Below, piece after piece: positions 49,040-57,321 of a stretch of 64,000 nucleotides of DNA. The position numbers and the translations under genes were made by a program. The DNA lies in the NCBI RefSeq assembly GCF_000013605.1, contig NC_007908.1:3100001-3164000 (forward strand), given 5' to 3'. The number at the start of each line of letters is the position of its first letter. Within the stretch, counting starts at the first letter, position 1. Source of the stretch: Rhodoferax ferrireducens T118 (GTDB lineage: Bacteria > Pseudomonadota > Gammaproteobacteria > Burkholderiales > Burkholderiaceae_C). The notes under the pieces were generated by a model. The model did not search any database, was not told where the DNA came from, and was given only the letters and a program-made list of their open reading frames with translations.

Positions 49040-49516
49040 TTAAGCGGCGGTGGGTTGATTGCCAAGCTTGTCGGCCCATTGAGCCATCTTGCCCAAGCCG
49101 GTCCAGTTGGCGTCAATGAAGGTGATGGCGCCGGTAGGGCAAGCGTCAGCACAGGCCGGCTCGCCGCCGCACAAGTCGCATTTCTGCACTTTGCCGGTCT
49201 CCTGCACATAGTTGATGGTGCCAAACGGGCAGGCAATGGTGCAGACCTTGCAGCCAACGCAGGTGGTCTCGTTCACCACCTTGGCGCCGGTCAGCTTGTC
49301 CACCGTAATGGCCTCGACCGGGCAGGCATGCAGGCACCACGCCTCATCGCATTGCGTGCAGGTGTAGGGCACTTTCTTGCCGGTGTGGTGAAAGTCAAAA
49401 ACCTTGATTCGGGATTTGGCGGTGGCGAAAGTGCCGTAATTGTCAAAAGCACAAGCCATTTCGCACTGCAGACAACCGGTGCACTTGTCTGCGTTGATGT
49501 GCAACACCTTTTGCAT
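49040..49516 (-). CDS. aorA: Ferredoxin-like Fe-S subunit of aldehyde oxidoreductase
   Basis: 158 aa from ATG 49516 with AAGGAGAC upstream. Four Cys clusters in the DMSO-reductase-B/HycB pattern: CTGCLQCEMAC, CTQCDEAWCLHACP, CVGCKVCTIACPFG and CDLCGGEPACADACPTG, enough for four [4Fe-4S] clusters. It should relay electrons between AorB and AorC. First gene of the aor operon; an inverted repeat TAGGG/CCCTA lies upstream near 49612-49625. Confidence 0.9.
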   Translation of the reverse strand: MQKVLHINADKCTGCLQCEMACAFDNYGTFATAKSRIKVFDFHHTGKKVPYTCTQCDEAWCLHACPVEAITVDKLTGAKVVNETTCVGCKVCTIACPFGTINYVQETGKVQKCDLCGGEPACADACPTGAITFIDANWTGLGKMAQWADKLGNQPTAA

Positions 49517-49720
49517 GTGTGTCTCCTTGGGGTAACGGCACGCCTGATGCAATGCCTTGCCTATGAAATGAAATACATAGCCATTGTTAGGCGTCCGGGG
49601 CACTTGATACCTAGGGAAAACCCTAACTCGTCATGCTGAATATCACGAAATTCTCAAATTGCAACAGGGGAGACGGCGAAGGCGCGCGACCCGATGACCG
49701 GCCCTTTGAAAATTAAAAAG

Positions 49721-49757
49721 AAACGCCACCGCAAGGAGGACCCCCGCGGTGGCGTTT
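49721..49757 (-). terminator. Rho-independent terminator after the haem protein gene
   Basis: A 12-bp perfect stem (AAACGCCACCGC and its complement) with a 13-nt loop, followed on the minus strand by TTTCTTTTT. It lies 19 bp after the stop at 49776 and insulates aorA. Confidence 0.85.
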
Positions 49758-49775
49758 GAGTTACGTGAAAAGAAA

Positions 49776-51089
49776 TTACGGCAGTTTCACAGCCTCAATG
49801 TCAGCCTTGGCGCCGATACCCAAGGTTTTGACAAACGAAACCTGATGCCCACGGGTGGTGATGTTGTCGTCATGAATGGCAAAGCCCACGTTGTACACGC
49901 TGCCAGCCTTCAAAGACTTGTCATCCGCATTGGTCAAGCCCAGCGGGCGCACCAGCACCACAGTCCACTTTCCATCCTTCCAGGAGGCAATGGCGTTGTT
50001 GTCGGCCGCCGAGCCCTTGGCGTCTTCACGGCTGACGACATAGTCAGGAATCATGTCGCCCTCTTTCCAACCAGCAGTCGGGTCAAACGGCACGGCATTT
50101 TGCTCGCGGATCAGGAAATGATCACCCTTGCGCAACTGGTCGGCCGTGATCGATTTGTAACCGACTTTCTTTGCGTCCCACATGAACTTGGGCTCGTGGG
50201 TTTTGGCGTCCGCATTGCCGCCAAACATGTCTTTGCCGGCATCGCTCAAGCGCCACTCCATCACATAACCATCGTCGGCCATGCCGACGGCGTGGCTGCG
50301 GTGGGCACGCCACTGGATCAGGTCGACAAATTTGCCTTCGCCCTTGAGCTTGGCAAGTTCTTCCACCGTTTTGCCGGTTTTCCAGTCGAGCGGGTCGGTG
50401 CGGCTATCGGGCAGATATTTGCGTACATCGCCCTTCTTGATGGCAGTCAACATCGGATTGGCGGCGACTTCTTCCTTGGTGAACTGCTTGGGCATGTCAC
50501 GTTGGCCATCATGGCAGGTCAACCAGCAGCCCTGCTGGGCAAAACCAGCCACCTTGCCGTCGTCAATGATGATCGACATGCGGTCTTCGTAGATGCCAGG
50601 CTGTTTGCCGTCCTGCACCACTTTGTCCAGTTTCGGGAAACCCCAAACCTTCCACTCCTTGCCGTCAAAACGCAGGTACTGGTGCTCGGTGCCTGGAAAG
50701 GGTTGGTCTGTCTTCCATTCGTAGCGCAGGTAAAGATTCTTGGCGTCATAGGCGGCTTGCACACTCAGGTCTTTGTAGCCACTTTTCCCGGCAACCGGCA
50801 CGGGCTCCAAGGGACCGGCCTTGACCAGCTTGGTACCCAAGTCCTTTTCAGCGTCAGCTTCGTCATGACAATAGGCGCAAGCGGTACCGAGCGCGACTTT
50901 TCGAGCGCCACCATGGGCCTTGCTGCGCAACCATTCATAGGAAGACTGTCCTGGGTAAAACAGCGTGATGTTGGCCGTCGGGACCTTGGCCCAGTCAATG
51001 TTGGCCGGATCGGCCGCAGATACCGGTACTGATACCGTCAACAGCATGGCTGCGCTGAATGCGACGGGTATTAATTTCAGGTTTTTCAT
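49776..51089 (-). CDS. Periplasmic multihaem protein, ethylbenzene-dehydrogenase-type haem domain
   Basis: 437 aa with a signal peptide (AAMLLTVSVPVSA, cut at residue 25). Two haem c attachment motifs: CAYCH at 71-75 and an unusual C-x3-C-H (CWLTCH, 188-193). The C-terminal half resembles the gamma subunit/haem-binding domain of ethylbenzene and DMSO dehydrogenases (GKWTVVLVRPL; VYNVGFAIHDDN). Likely an electron-transfer or terminal-oxidant protein. Probably part of the same regulatory unit as the small cytochrome upstream. No molybdoenzyme catalytic subunit is adjacent. Confidence 0.8.
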   Translation of the reverse strand: MKNLKLIPVAFSAAMLLTVSVPVSAADPANIDWAKVPTANITLFYPGQSSYEWLRSKAHGGARKVALGTACAYCHDEADAEKDLGTKLVKAGPLEPVPVAGKSGYKDLSVQAAYDAKNLYLRYEWKTDQPFPGTEHQYLRFDGKEWKVWGFPKLDKVVQDGKQPGIYEDRMSIIIDDGKVAGFAQQGCWLTCHDGQRDMPKQFTKEEVAANPMLTAIKKGDVRKYLPDSRTDPLDWKTGKTVEELAKLKGEGKFVDLIQWRAHRSHAVGMADDGYVMEWRLSDAGKDMFGGNADAKTHEPKFMWDAKKVGYKSITADQLRKGDHFLIREQNAVPFDPTAGWKEGDMIPDYVVSREDAKGSAADNNAIASWKDGKWTVVLVRPLGLTNADDKSLKAGSVYNVGFAIHDDNITTRGHQVSFVKTLGIGAKADIEAVKLP

Positions 51090-51127
51090 TCCAAATCCTT
51101 TTTGCTTATCTCTAAATCATCAAAAAA

Positions 51128-51169
51128 ATACAGAGCAAACCTGCGGCAGACCACGGGGTTGCTCTGTAT
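51128..51169 (-). terminator. Hairpin with T-tract between cytochrome and haem protein genes
   Basis: 11-bp perfect stem ATACAGAGCAA/TTGCTCTGTAT, 20-nt loop, then TTTTTTT on the minus strand. It ends about 40 bp before the haem protein start, so it ends the cytochrome transcript or attenuates read-through. Confidence 0.65.
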
Positions 51170-51184
51170 TGACTTTCTTCCTTT

Positions 51185-51202
51185 TGTGCCAGATCTGGCA
51201 CA
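51185..51202. promoter_or_regulatory. 18-bp perfect palindrome
   Basis: TGTGCCAGATCTGGCACA reads the same on both strands. It is about 96 bp upstream of the haem protein start and upstream of the hairpin. It could be an operator of a dimeric regulator. Confidence 0.5.
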
Positions 51203-51269
51203 CCGGGCAATCCGCTGCACACGGCAGCCTGAAGCGCCCGATTTGAATCGGGCTTCGGCCGGTGATCGT

Positions 51270-51770
51270 TTACTTCGGCACGTCACCCGGTTCTGACTTG
51301 ACCGTGTAGTCGATGCCGATATCAGCCGGTGCCTTCATCTTGACGACCTTGATAAAGGGGTAGTCCATCTTCTTGTGGCAGCTGTTGCAATCGTCGATCA
51401 CCTTGGTGTAAGCCGCTTCAAACCCATTCAAGTCCTTCGCCTGAATTGTCTTGTCCACCGCCGCAAATTTTCCTTCGTAAAAACTCTTCCATGTCTTGTA
51501 TTCCTCTGCCTTTGTCAACTTGGCCGGATTCATGGCGCCGTTCATGTACTTCGACATGTAGGCGGCGAGCGCCCAGTTGCCGTCTTTCGCGGCAAAGTAC
51601 ATGTTCTGAAAGCGATCACCGACTTCGCGCATGGGAACGGCGAATTTTGGTATTGCACCCTTGATCGCATCGAGTTGCGCTTGCGTGTCAGCATCGGTGG
51701 CGGCAAACGCCCCACCCGTGATCGCGAGCATGACGCCCGCCAGCAAGAGTTTGCTTTTCTTCGTCGACAT
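51270..51770 (-). CDS. Small periplasmic cytochrome c
   Basis: 166 aa from ATG 51770 (AAGGAAAT upstream). Signal peptide ends AGGAFA-type at residue 23-24 (ITGGAFAATDADTQ). One haem site CNSCHKK, C128-C131-H132, near the C-terminus and preceded by helices (AALAAYMSKYMNGAMNPAKL), as in cytochrome c'-like or class II proteins. Transcribed toward the larger haem protein and reached from the sigma-54 promoter at 51893. Confidence 0.8.
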   Translation of the reverse strand: MSTKKSKLLLAGVMLAITGGAFAATDADTQAQLDAIKGAIPKFAVPMREVGDRFQNMYFAAKDGNWALAAYMSKYMNGAMNPAKLTKAEEYKTWKSFYEGKFAAVDKTIQAKDLNGFEAAYTKVIDDCNSCHKKMDYPFIKVVKMKAPADIGIDYTVKSEPGDVPK

Positions 51771-51892
51771 ACATTTCCTTTTGAGTACGTGTTGATGAAT
51801 ACCGTCCATCACGGACGTTTAACGCTACAACAAAAAGCCATTTCACAGAGGAGTCCAAATGACTGGGTATTGGTAGAGTTGGTTTCACAAAC

Positions 51893-51907
51893 GCATATGT
51901 CATGCCA
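51893..51907 (-). promoter_or_regulatory. Sigma-54 (-24/-12) promoter of the cytochrome gene
   Basis: Minus strand TGGCATGACATATGC: GG and GC separated by exactly 10 bp, close to TGGCAC-N5-TTGC. It lies 123 bp upstream of the cytochrome start, and about 65-115 bp downstream of two activator boxes. Confidence 0.6.
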
Positions 51908-51971
51908 AGGTGAATTGGATTCGAGAAACAAGGGATTTTGGTGGATCTGAGAGAAACACTCGACCCCAGAC

Positions 51972-52009
51972 TGTCACCAAATATTGACAGCTGTCACTAA
52001 TCAATGACA
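51972..52009. promoter_or_regulatory. Tandem activator boxes TGTCA-N8-TGACA
   Basis: Two dyads, 51972-51989 and 51992-52009, each TGTCA-8 bp-TGACA and 20 bp apart centre to centre (two helical turns). This is the typical enhancer geometry for an NtrC-type activator. The second overlaps the 3' end of the response regulator gene itself. Confidence 0.65.
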
Positions 52010-53370
52010 AAACCCCAGCGTTTCATCCGCACATAAAGATTCTGGCGCGGAATGCCGCTGCAACGGGCCGCCTCCGACATATTGCCGCCGGCCGCTTCAA
52101 GCAGACGCCGCATATAGTCGCGCTCAAACTCGGTCCGTGCCTCCTGGTAAGCGAGTGTTGGCAAGGCTGTGGTCTTGTCCTGCGGGTCAAGCTCGGGCAG
52201 GAAATCGCAGGTCGGACTGAGGTGACTCGCGTCAATGACGCCGCCGGGTTGAAGCGCAACGACACGTTCAATGCAATGCTGCAATTCGCGCACGTTGCCG
52301 GGCCAGCGGCAGGCCTCCAAAGCGCGGACTGCTGCCGGTGTGAAGGGGCCGCAATCCTTGCCAAACTTGGTGTTGTAGCGATCCAGAAAGTGCACCGCCA
52401 GGCGGACGATGTCGTCGCCACGCTCACGCAGCGGCGGCAGGTTGAGCGCGACCACGTTGATGCGGTAGTAGAGATCCTCGCGGAAGCGTCCTGCCTTGAC
52501 CTCGCCGGCGAGCGGACGATTGGTGGCGCAGATCAGGCGAAAATCCGTCTTGCGCGGGTTGGTGCTGCCGATGCGGCAGAAGCTGCGGTCCTGCAGCACG
52601 CGCAACAGGCTGCTCTGCAATTTGGGGCTCATGTCAGCAATCTCGTCGAGGAACAGATTGCCACCATGCGCTTTCTCGAAGTAACCGGGATTGGCCTGGG
52701 CCGCGCCGGTAAAGGCGCCTTTTTCATAGCCAAAGAGCAGGCTTTCCAACAAGGACTCCGGCAGGCCGCCGCAGTTGACTTCGAGATAGGGCTTGGAGGA
52801 ACGCAGACTCCAGGCGTGGATCAGTTTGGCGATAACGTCCTTGCCGGTGCCGCTTTCACCTTCGAGCAGCACGGTGGTGTCCAGTGCGGCAACCTCACGA
52901 ACCTGACCCAGCAGCCGCTCCATGGGCGGCGACTGGCCGATGATGTCGGGCGCACCCGATTCAACAGCCAGGCGGGTGCGCAAGCTGTCAATTTCCCGGT
53001 AGGCGCGATCGAGCTCAAGCGCCTTGCCGATCACCGCTTCCAGCGCCTCCAGATCCTCGAACGGCTTGGTCAGGTAGTCAAACAAACCTTCGCGCACGGC
53101 GGCCACCGCGTCGCGCACGTCAGCATGGCCCGTGATCAGAATGGCCACCAGTTTGGGACGTTGCAAGCGGAATTCGCGCAGCAGGTCGAGCCCTTTGACT
53201 TGGGGCAGGCGCTGATCCATCAGCACCAGATTGAAGTCAATCGCGGCAAATAATTCCCGCGCAAGCTCGCCGCTCTCGGCCAGATGCACTTCAGCGCTCT
53301 TGCGCATCAGTTGCTCAATCAGCGTGCGGGTGTAGCGGTCGTCGTCAACGACCAATATTTTAGGCAGCAT
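51997..53370 (-). CDS. Sigma-54-dependent response regulator (NtrC/DctD family)
   Basis: 457 aa from ATG 53370. Receiver domain ILVVDDDRYTRTL with phospho-acceptor Asp52 (LVLMDQRLPQ); AAA+ domain with Walker A GESGTGKD, GAFTGA loop (YEKGAFTGAAQ) and Walker B NLFLDEIADM; C-terminal Fis-type helix-turn-helix (MSEAARCSGIPRQNLYVRMKRWG). Start overlaps the kinase stop by 11 nt. Its likely target is the cytochrome promoter directly downstream, which carries fitting sigma-54 and enhancer sequences. Confidence 0.9.
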   Translation of the reverse strand: MLPKILVVDDDRYTRTLIEQLMRKSAEVHLAESGELARELFAAIDFNLVLMDQRLPQVKGLDLLREFRLQRPKLVAILITGHADVRDAVAAVREGLFDYLTKPFEDLEALEAVIGKALELDRAYREIDSLRTRLAVESGAPDIIGQSPPMERLLGQVREVAALDTTVLLEGESGTGKDVIAKLIHAWSLRSSKPYLEVNCGGLPESLLESLLFGYEKGAFTGAAQANPGYFEKAHGGNLFLDEIADMSPKLQSSLLRVLQDRSFCRIGSTNPRKTDFRLICATNRPLAGEVKAGRFREDLYYRINVVALNLPPLRERGDDIVRLAVHFLDRYNTKFGKDCGPFTPAAVRALEACRWPGNVRELQHCIERVVALQPGGVIDASHLSPTCDFLPELDPQDKTTALPTLAYQEARTEFERDYMRRLLEAAGGNMSEAARCSGIPRQNLYVRMKRWGFVID

Positions 53371-55159
53371 GTTCAAGCTGATCCGATGTGTTGTCTTTCC
53401 ATAACTTATGGTCTTCCGGCAACCAGATTGCAAATTGCGTGCCACCACCAGGCTGCCCGCTGGCGCTGACATACCCGCCGTGCAGCAGCGCCACGTGTTG
53501 GACGACCGGCAGACCCAAGCCGGTGCCGTCACGGCGGGTCGTAAAGAAAGGCAAAAATATCTTCTCCAGGATGTCCGGGGCAATACCCCGGCCTTGGTCG
53601 GTCACCGAGAGCCGCCATCCCGGCGCGCCACTGTCCGGATGCACGGCCCGGTCAAGCGCAATGACAATCGCACCGTCTCCGACGGTGGCTTGAGCCGCAT
53701 TGAGCAGAAGATTGAAAAGCGCGTGCCGGATCAGGATCGGATCCACCGTGAGGACCACCGCCTGCGCGGGCAAGCGCAGTTCCACCGGCAACTGTCGGCG
53801 CTCAGTCTGACGAAACAGCAGCACCGTCTCCTCGATCACCTGCGCCATCGACGTGGGGCGGATCTCACAACTTGACACCTTGGCAAAGCGCAACATGGAC
53901 TGAATCAGCGCATGGCAGTCCGCACCTGCGCGATGAATCTCGGTCAGCAGCTCACGCGTGCGCTGGGGGTCATCCGCCTCTCGCTTGGCCAGTTGCGCCA
54001 AGTTGACCACTCCCACCAGCGGGTTGTTGAGTTGGTGCGCAATCTCGCCCACCATCGTGCCCAAGGCCGATAGCTTTTCAATTTGCAACATGCGCTGGTG
54101 TTCGCTGCCCACGCGCAGCAACTGGTGCTCCAGATCGTGCTGGCGCTGGTAGTCACGCTCGACCCGGTCCAGGGCAAAGTAGAACGATCCCAACACACCA
54201 ACACCGGCCGCCAAGCTCAACAAGGTCGCCGCCAGGATCGACATCTGAAAGGTCTTCTGCAGCCCGGAAATGTCGAGCATCACCACCAGGTCGCTGATGC
54301 GGCGCCCGCCGGCATCCGCCATCGGCAACATGGCCAGGTGCAATATCCGCTGGCCGTCTTCGAACACCGCGGTACGCCCCGCTCGCAGGCTGGCTAGAAC
54401 GCCGTCGTTCAGGGCGGCAGGCACTTGACTGGCTGTCTGTGCCACCAGCACCTGGGCGCCAAACCGGTCCCAACTCCCTTGGCGATTGAACAATGCCAAG
54501 CCATGCTGCCATTGTTGGGGCAGGATCAGATCCTTGTCCACCATCACCAGCAAGTCGACCGACAGGCTGTCGCGGATTTCGTCCACCAGATAGCCAACCT
54601 CTTCGCCAATCTCGAGGTAGCCCAGCAGGCGGTCCTGGCTGCGCCATGGCACGACCAGCCGCAAGGTCAGCGTCCCGAGCGGCCCCAGCTCAATGCCATG
54701 CACGGCAATACCCTGGTCCCGCGCCTTGATCGAGGTTTCCCGGTCAATCAGATCACCAAACTGGCCAGGGCTATGCAGGCGCAGCACGTTGACCAGATCA
54801 GGACCGTTGAAGTAGAGGTGCGTGATGCGATGGTCAGCGCGCAAGGTTTCAAACAGAGGTCCCGCTTCGCGCACCAGCGCGTCGCGGTCACGGCTGGCGA
54901 AAGCCGCCTCGATGGCGCGATTGCCCATCATCGTGCGCAGCACAGCCTGCATCAGACTTGTATCCTTGCTGAGCTTTTGGTCCACCAATTTCGCCACAGC
55001 CGCCACGCGGGCAGCCAGCGCCCGGTCGCGAACCTGCACCTGCAGGTAATAGGCGGTCGCCACGAATGCTGCCAGAATAAAGGTGAGCACGATCGCGAAC
55101 GGCCAGATGAAGGTGGCCTTGACCCGTCGGGGTTTGGCGCTGAGAGCGATTGGTTTCAC
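53360..55159 (-). CDS. Membrane sensor histidine kinase, partner of the NtrC-type regulator
   Basis: 599 aa from GTG 55159; an upstream ATG at 55261 would overlap the divergent gene. N-terminal helix (FIWPFAIVLTFILAAFVATA), a large periplasmic double-Cache-like sensor (DHRITHLYFNGPDLVNVLRL; GPLGTLTLRLVVPWRSQDRL), second helix near residue 325, HisKA box VGEIAHQLNNPLVG and ATPase boxes DQGRGIAPDI with FFTTRRDGTGLGL. The DctB-like architecture suggests sensing of a small periplasmic ligand. Confidence 0.87.
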   Translation of the reverse strand: MKPIALSAKPRRVKATFIWPFAIVLTFILAAFVATAYYLQVQVRDRALAARVAAVAKLVDQKLSKDTSLMQAVLRTMMGNRAIEAAFASRDRDALVREAGPLFETLRADHRITHLYFNGPDLVNVLRLHSPGQFGDLIDRETSIKARDQGIAVHGIELGPLGTLTLRLVVPWRSQDRLLGYLEIGEEVGYLVDEIRDSLSVDLLVMVDKDLILPQQWQHGLALFNRQGSWDRFGAQVLVAQTASQVPAALNDGVLASLRAGRTAVFEDGQRILHLAMLPMADAGGRRISDLVVMLDISGLQKTFQMSILAATLLSLAAGVGVLGSFYFALDRVERDYQRQHDLEHQLLRVGSEHQRMLQIEKLSALGTMVGEIAHQLNNPLVGVVNLAQLAKREADDPQRTRELLTEIHRAGADCHALIQSMLRFAKVSSCEIRPTSMAQVIEETVLLFRQTERRQLPVELRLPAQAVVLTVDPILIRHALFNLLLNAAQATVGDGAIVIALDRAVHPDSGAPGWRLSVTDQGRGIAPDILEKIFLPFFTTRRDGTGLGLPVVQHVALLHGGYVSASGQPGGGTQFAIWLPEDHKLWKDNTSDQLEHAA

Positions 55160-55248
55160 GGCTGAGAGTGTGCACGAATCTGGGTCAATTTCTGGACAAG
55201 GCCGCAAGAACGCGAAAATGCGATAGATTTGGCCACTTGCCGAAAACC

Positions 55249-56391
55249 ATGAGTCACTCATCACACCCTGCTGTCGCCAGCCCCCGCACCACCAGCCCGG
55301 CCCTGCGCCTGGCAGGCATTGAGCAAGCCCGACGCACCGCGCTGCTGGAACACGCAACGCTGCCCGCTGGCTGGATTGCGCCCTGGATTGAACGCTCCTG
55401 GCAACGCTGCATCGACCTCGGGCTGCAACACCACGAGGCCGCCACATTCAGCCAGGTGTCCACACCGCAGATGCGCCGGACGCTGGAGGCCAGCCAGCAA
55501 CTGGTGCAGACTGCCAAGCCGGTTTTGGAGCACCTCGCGCGTGCCATTGTCAATACCCGCTACTTCGCCATTCTGACCAACGCTTGTGGCGTGGTGGTCG
55601 ATGCAAGCGGCGCTATTGACCACTCGGACCCACGTGCCCACCTGATCACACGGGTGGGCACCGATCTGTCCGAACGCAGCATTGGCACCACCGCCATTGG
55701 CACCGCCCTGACTGAACTTCAACCGGTCTGGCTGCACCGGGGTGAACATTTCTTTGAGACCACCTCGGTCTACAGTTGTGCCGGTGCGCCACTTTTTGGA
55801 CCGGACGGCGCATGCGTGGGCATGCTGGATCTGACCGGCATTGACGCACAAGAGCGACCCGAGCTCAAGCACCTGGTCGTGCAGTCAGCCAGCAAAATTG
55901 AAAATGCATTGGTCACCGCGCAAGCCCACGCCTTGCTGCTGCGACTGAACTGGCCGGGCAACATCCTGGGCACGGATGCCGATGGCATCCTGTGCCTGGA
56001 CGCAGACGGCTGGGTGACTGGGGCCAACCCGGTGGCGCGTCAGATGGTGCCCGGTCTGGCGATAGCGGGGGTGGTTGCCGTGCATATCAGCGAGATGTTT
56101 GGTATTCCCTATGAGCAACTTTTCGGTGCTGCCAAACGCCCCGGCAGCGCGCTTGAGCTGCCACTGTGGAGCGGACTGCGCCTGCAGGCGCAAGTCATCG
56201 CACGGGCCGACGAGACACACCCGCTGCAATCGAGCCCCGCCAGCGCGCCACCCCTGGCGCTGCGCGACGTCGAGGCCGCCATGATTCGCCAGGCGGTTGT
56301 CGACGCACGCGGCAGCGTCGGGCAAGCCGCCCGCGCTTTGGGCATCAGCCGCGCCACGGTGTACCGCAAGCTGGGACAAAAATCCACCTGA
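55249..56391 (+). CDS. GAF domain - Fis helix-turn-helix regulator lacking the AAA+ domain
   Basis: 380 aa from ATG 55249. The N-terminal half is the AcoR-type sensor (ERSWQRCIDLGL; RVGTDLSERSIGTTAIGTAL; GEHFFETTSVYSCAGAPLFG), a PAS-like middle (DADGILCLDADGWVTGANPV) and a Fis-like HTH (GSVGQAARALGISRATVYRK). The sigma-54-contacting AAA+ module that sits between them in AcoR is missing, with no frameshift scar. It should bind DNA but not activate sigma-54. Divergent from the sensor kinase. Confidence 0.8.
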   Translation: MSHSSHPAVASPRTTSPALRLAGIEQARRTALLEHATLPAGWIAPWIERSWQRCIDLGLQHHEAATFSQVSTPQMRRTLEASQQLVQTAKPVLEHLARAIVNTRYFAILTNACGVVVDASGAIDHSDPRAHLITRVGTDLSERSIGTTAIGTALTELQPVWLHRGEHFFETTSVYSCAGAPLFGPDGACVGMLDLTGIDAQERPELKHLVVQSASKIENALVTAQAHALLLRLNWPGNILGTDADGILCLDADGWVTGANPVARQMVPGLAIAGVVAVHISEMFGIPYEQLFGAAKRPGSALELPLWSGLRLQAQVIARADETHPLQSSPASAPPLALRDVEAAMIRQAVVDARGSVGQAARALGISRATVYRKLGQKST

Positions 56392-56412
56392 CCGGGCGGG
56401 CTTGACGAGTCC

Positions 56413-57180
56413 TTAAACCCGCGCCAGCACCACCGCGTTTTCTTCCACACTGGCCGTCACCGCGCTGCCAGCGCGCAGGCGGCTGGGGTGATCCGAAAAG
56501 CCCACCAGTTGCAGTTCACCCGGCAAGCTCATCACCACTTCGTCGCGCACGCTGCCGCGCGATAAACGTGTCACTTTGCCTGCGATCAAGTTGACGTGTT
56601 CACGCGCGGGCGCAGCGCCTGCCATGATTCGCACTGCCGTCGCCTTGCACAGCGCCAACACCGCCAGACCTGGCTGCAAGCCGAGCAACTCGGCACTTTC
56701 ACGGGTGATGGATGAGGTGATTTGCACGCTTGGCGGCAAAGCCAAAACAACGCGCACCATCGGGTCACCGGGTGTTGACATCGTCAATTGCATCACCCGG
56801 CACGGCAGGTTGTTGCGCATGCTGGTACGCAAGCCCGCACCTGGCAGCGCTTGCGCGGCGCCGCCGCTAAAACGCGCCAGCACGTCGCGCCGCGCCGCGT
56901 CCATCTGTCGCGCAGCATCGAGCAACTGCTCGCCTGCCGCCGTCAATTTGGCTCCGCCGCCACCCGCCCCGCCCACCGCCCGATCCACCAGTGCCACGCC
57001 GGCCAGATTGGTCAAGGTATGAACCGCCTGCCAGGCCGCTTTGTAGCTCACCCCGGCCTGGCGGGCTGCCTCCGAGATGGACCCGGTGCTCCCTATCAAG
57101 CGCAGGATGTCCATGCGTTTGTCGGCCGGCTCGTGGCCCAGAGCCTCGATAGAAAAAACGTCTTTGCGCATGCCCGGCAT
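56413..57180 (-). CDS. modE: Molybdate-responsive regulator ModE
   Basis: 255 aa. N-terminal LysR-like winged helix (DKRMDILRLIGSTGSISEAARQAGVSYKAAWQAVHTLTN), a Gly-rich linker, and two C-terminal TOBE/Mop domains (SMRNNLPCRVMQLTMSTPGD; AREHVNLIAGKVTRLSRGSV) that bind oxyanion. Represses modABC when molybdate or tungstate is plentiful. ATG 57180 or 57171 could start. Divergent from modA across a palindromic operator. Confidence 0.92.
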   Translation of the reverse strand: MPGMRKDVFSIEALGHEPADKRMDILRLIGSTGSISEAARQAGVSYKAAWQAVHTLTNLAGVALVDRAVGGAGGGGAKLTAAGEQLLDAARQMDAARRDVLARFSGGAAQALPGAGLRTSMRNNLPCRVMQLTMSTPGDPMVRVVLALPPSVQITSSITRESAELLGLQPGLAVLALCKATAVRIMAGAAPAREHVNLIAGKVTRLSRGSVRDEVVMSLPGELQLVGFSDHPSRLRAGSAVTASVEENAVVLARV

Positions 57181-57231
57181 TGTGCTGCAAGCGTCTGGCG
57201 TCTGTCGCGGCGCGCAATTTCTATACGCTTT

Positions 57232-57254
57232 CGCTATTCCTAATTAGAATAGCG
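57232..57254. promoter_or_regulatory. ModE operator between modE and modA
   Basis: CGCTATTC-N7-GAATAGCG, a perfect 8-bp inverted repeat with the CGCTAT...ATAGCG ends of known ModE boxes. It lies 68 bp before modA and 52 bp before modE, so it can control both. Confidence 0.75.
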
Positions 57255-57321
57255 GTGCCACTTGCAGCGTCTGACGACTTCGGTTTCGGCGCCTTTTTTC
57301 GTTTTCACATGGAGTTTTCCG

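Noticed and set aside
51185..51202. Sigma-54 promoter within the palindrome (TGGCAC)
   Set aside because: On either strand the GC element does not follow GG at 10 bp, unlike the site at 51893.
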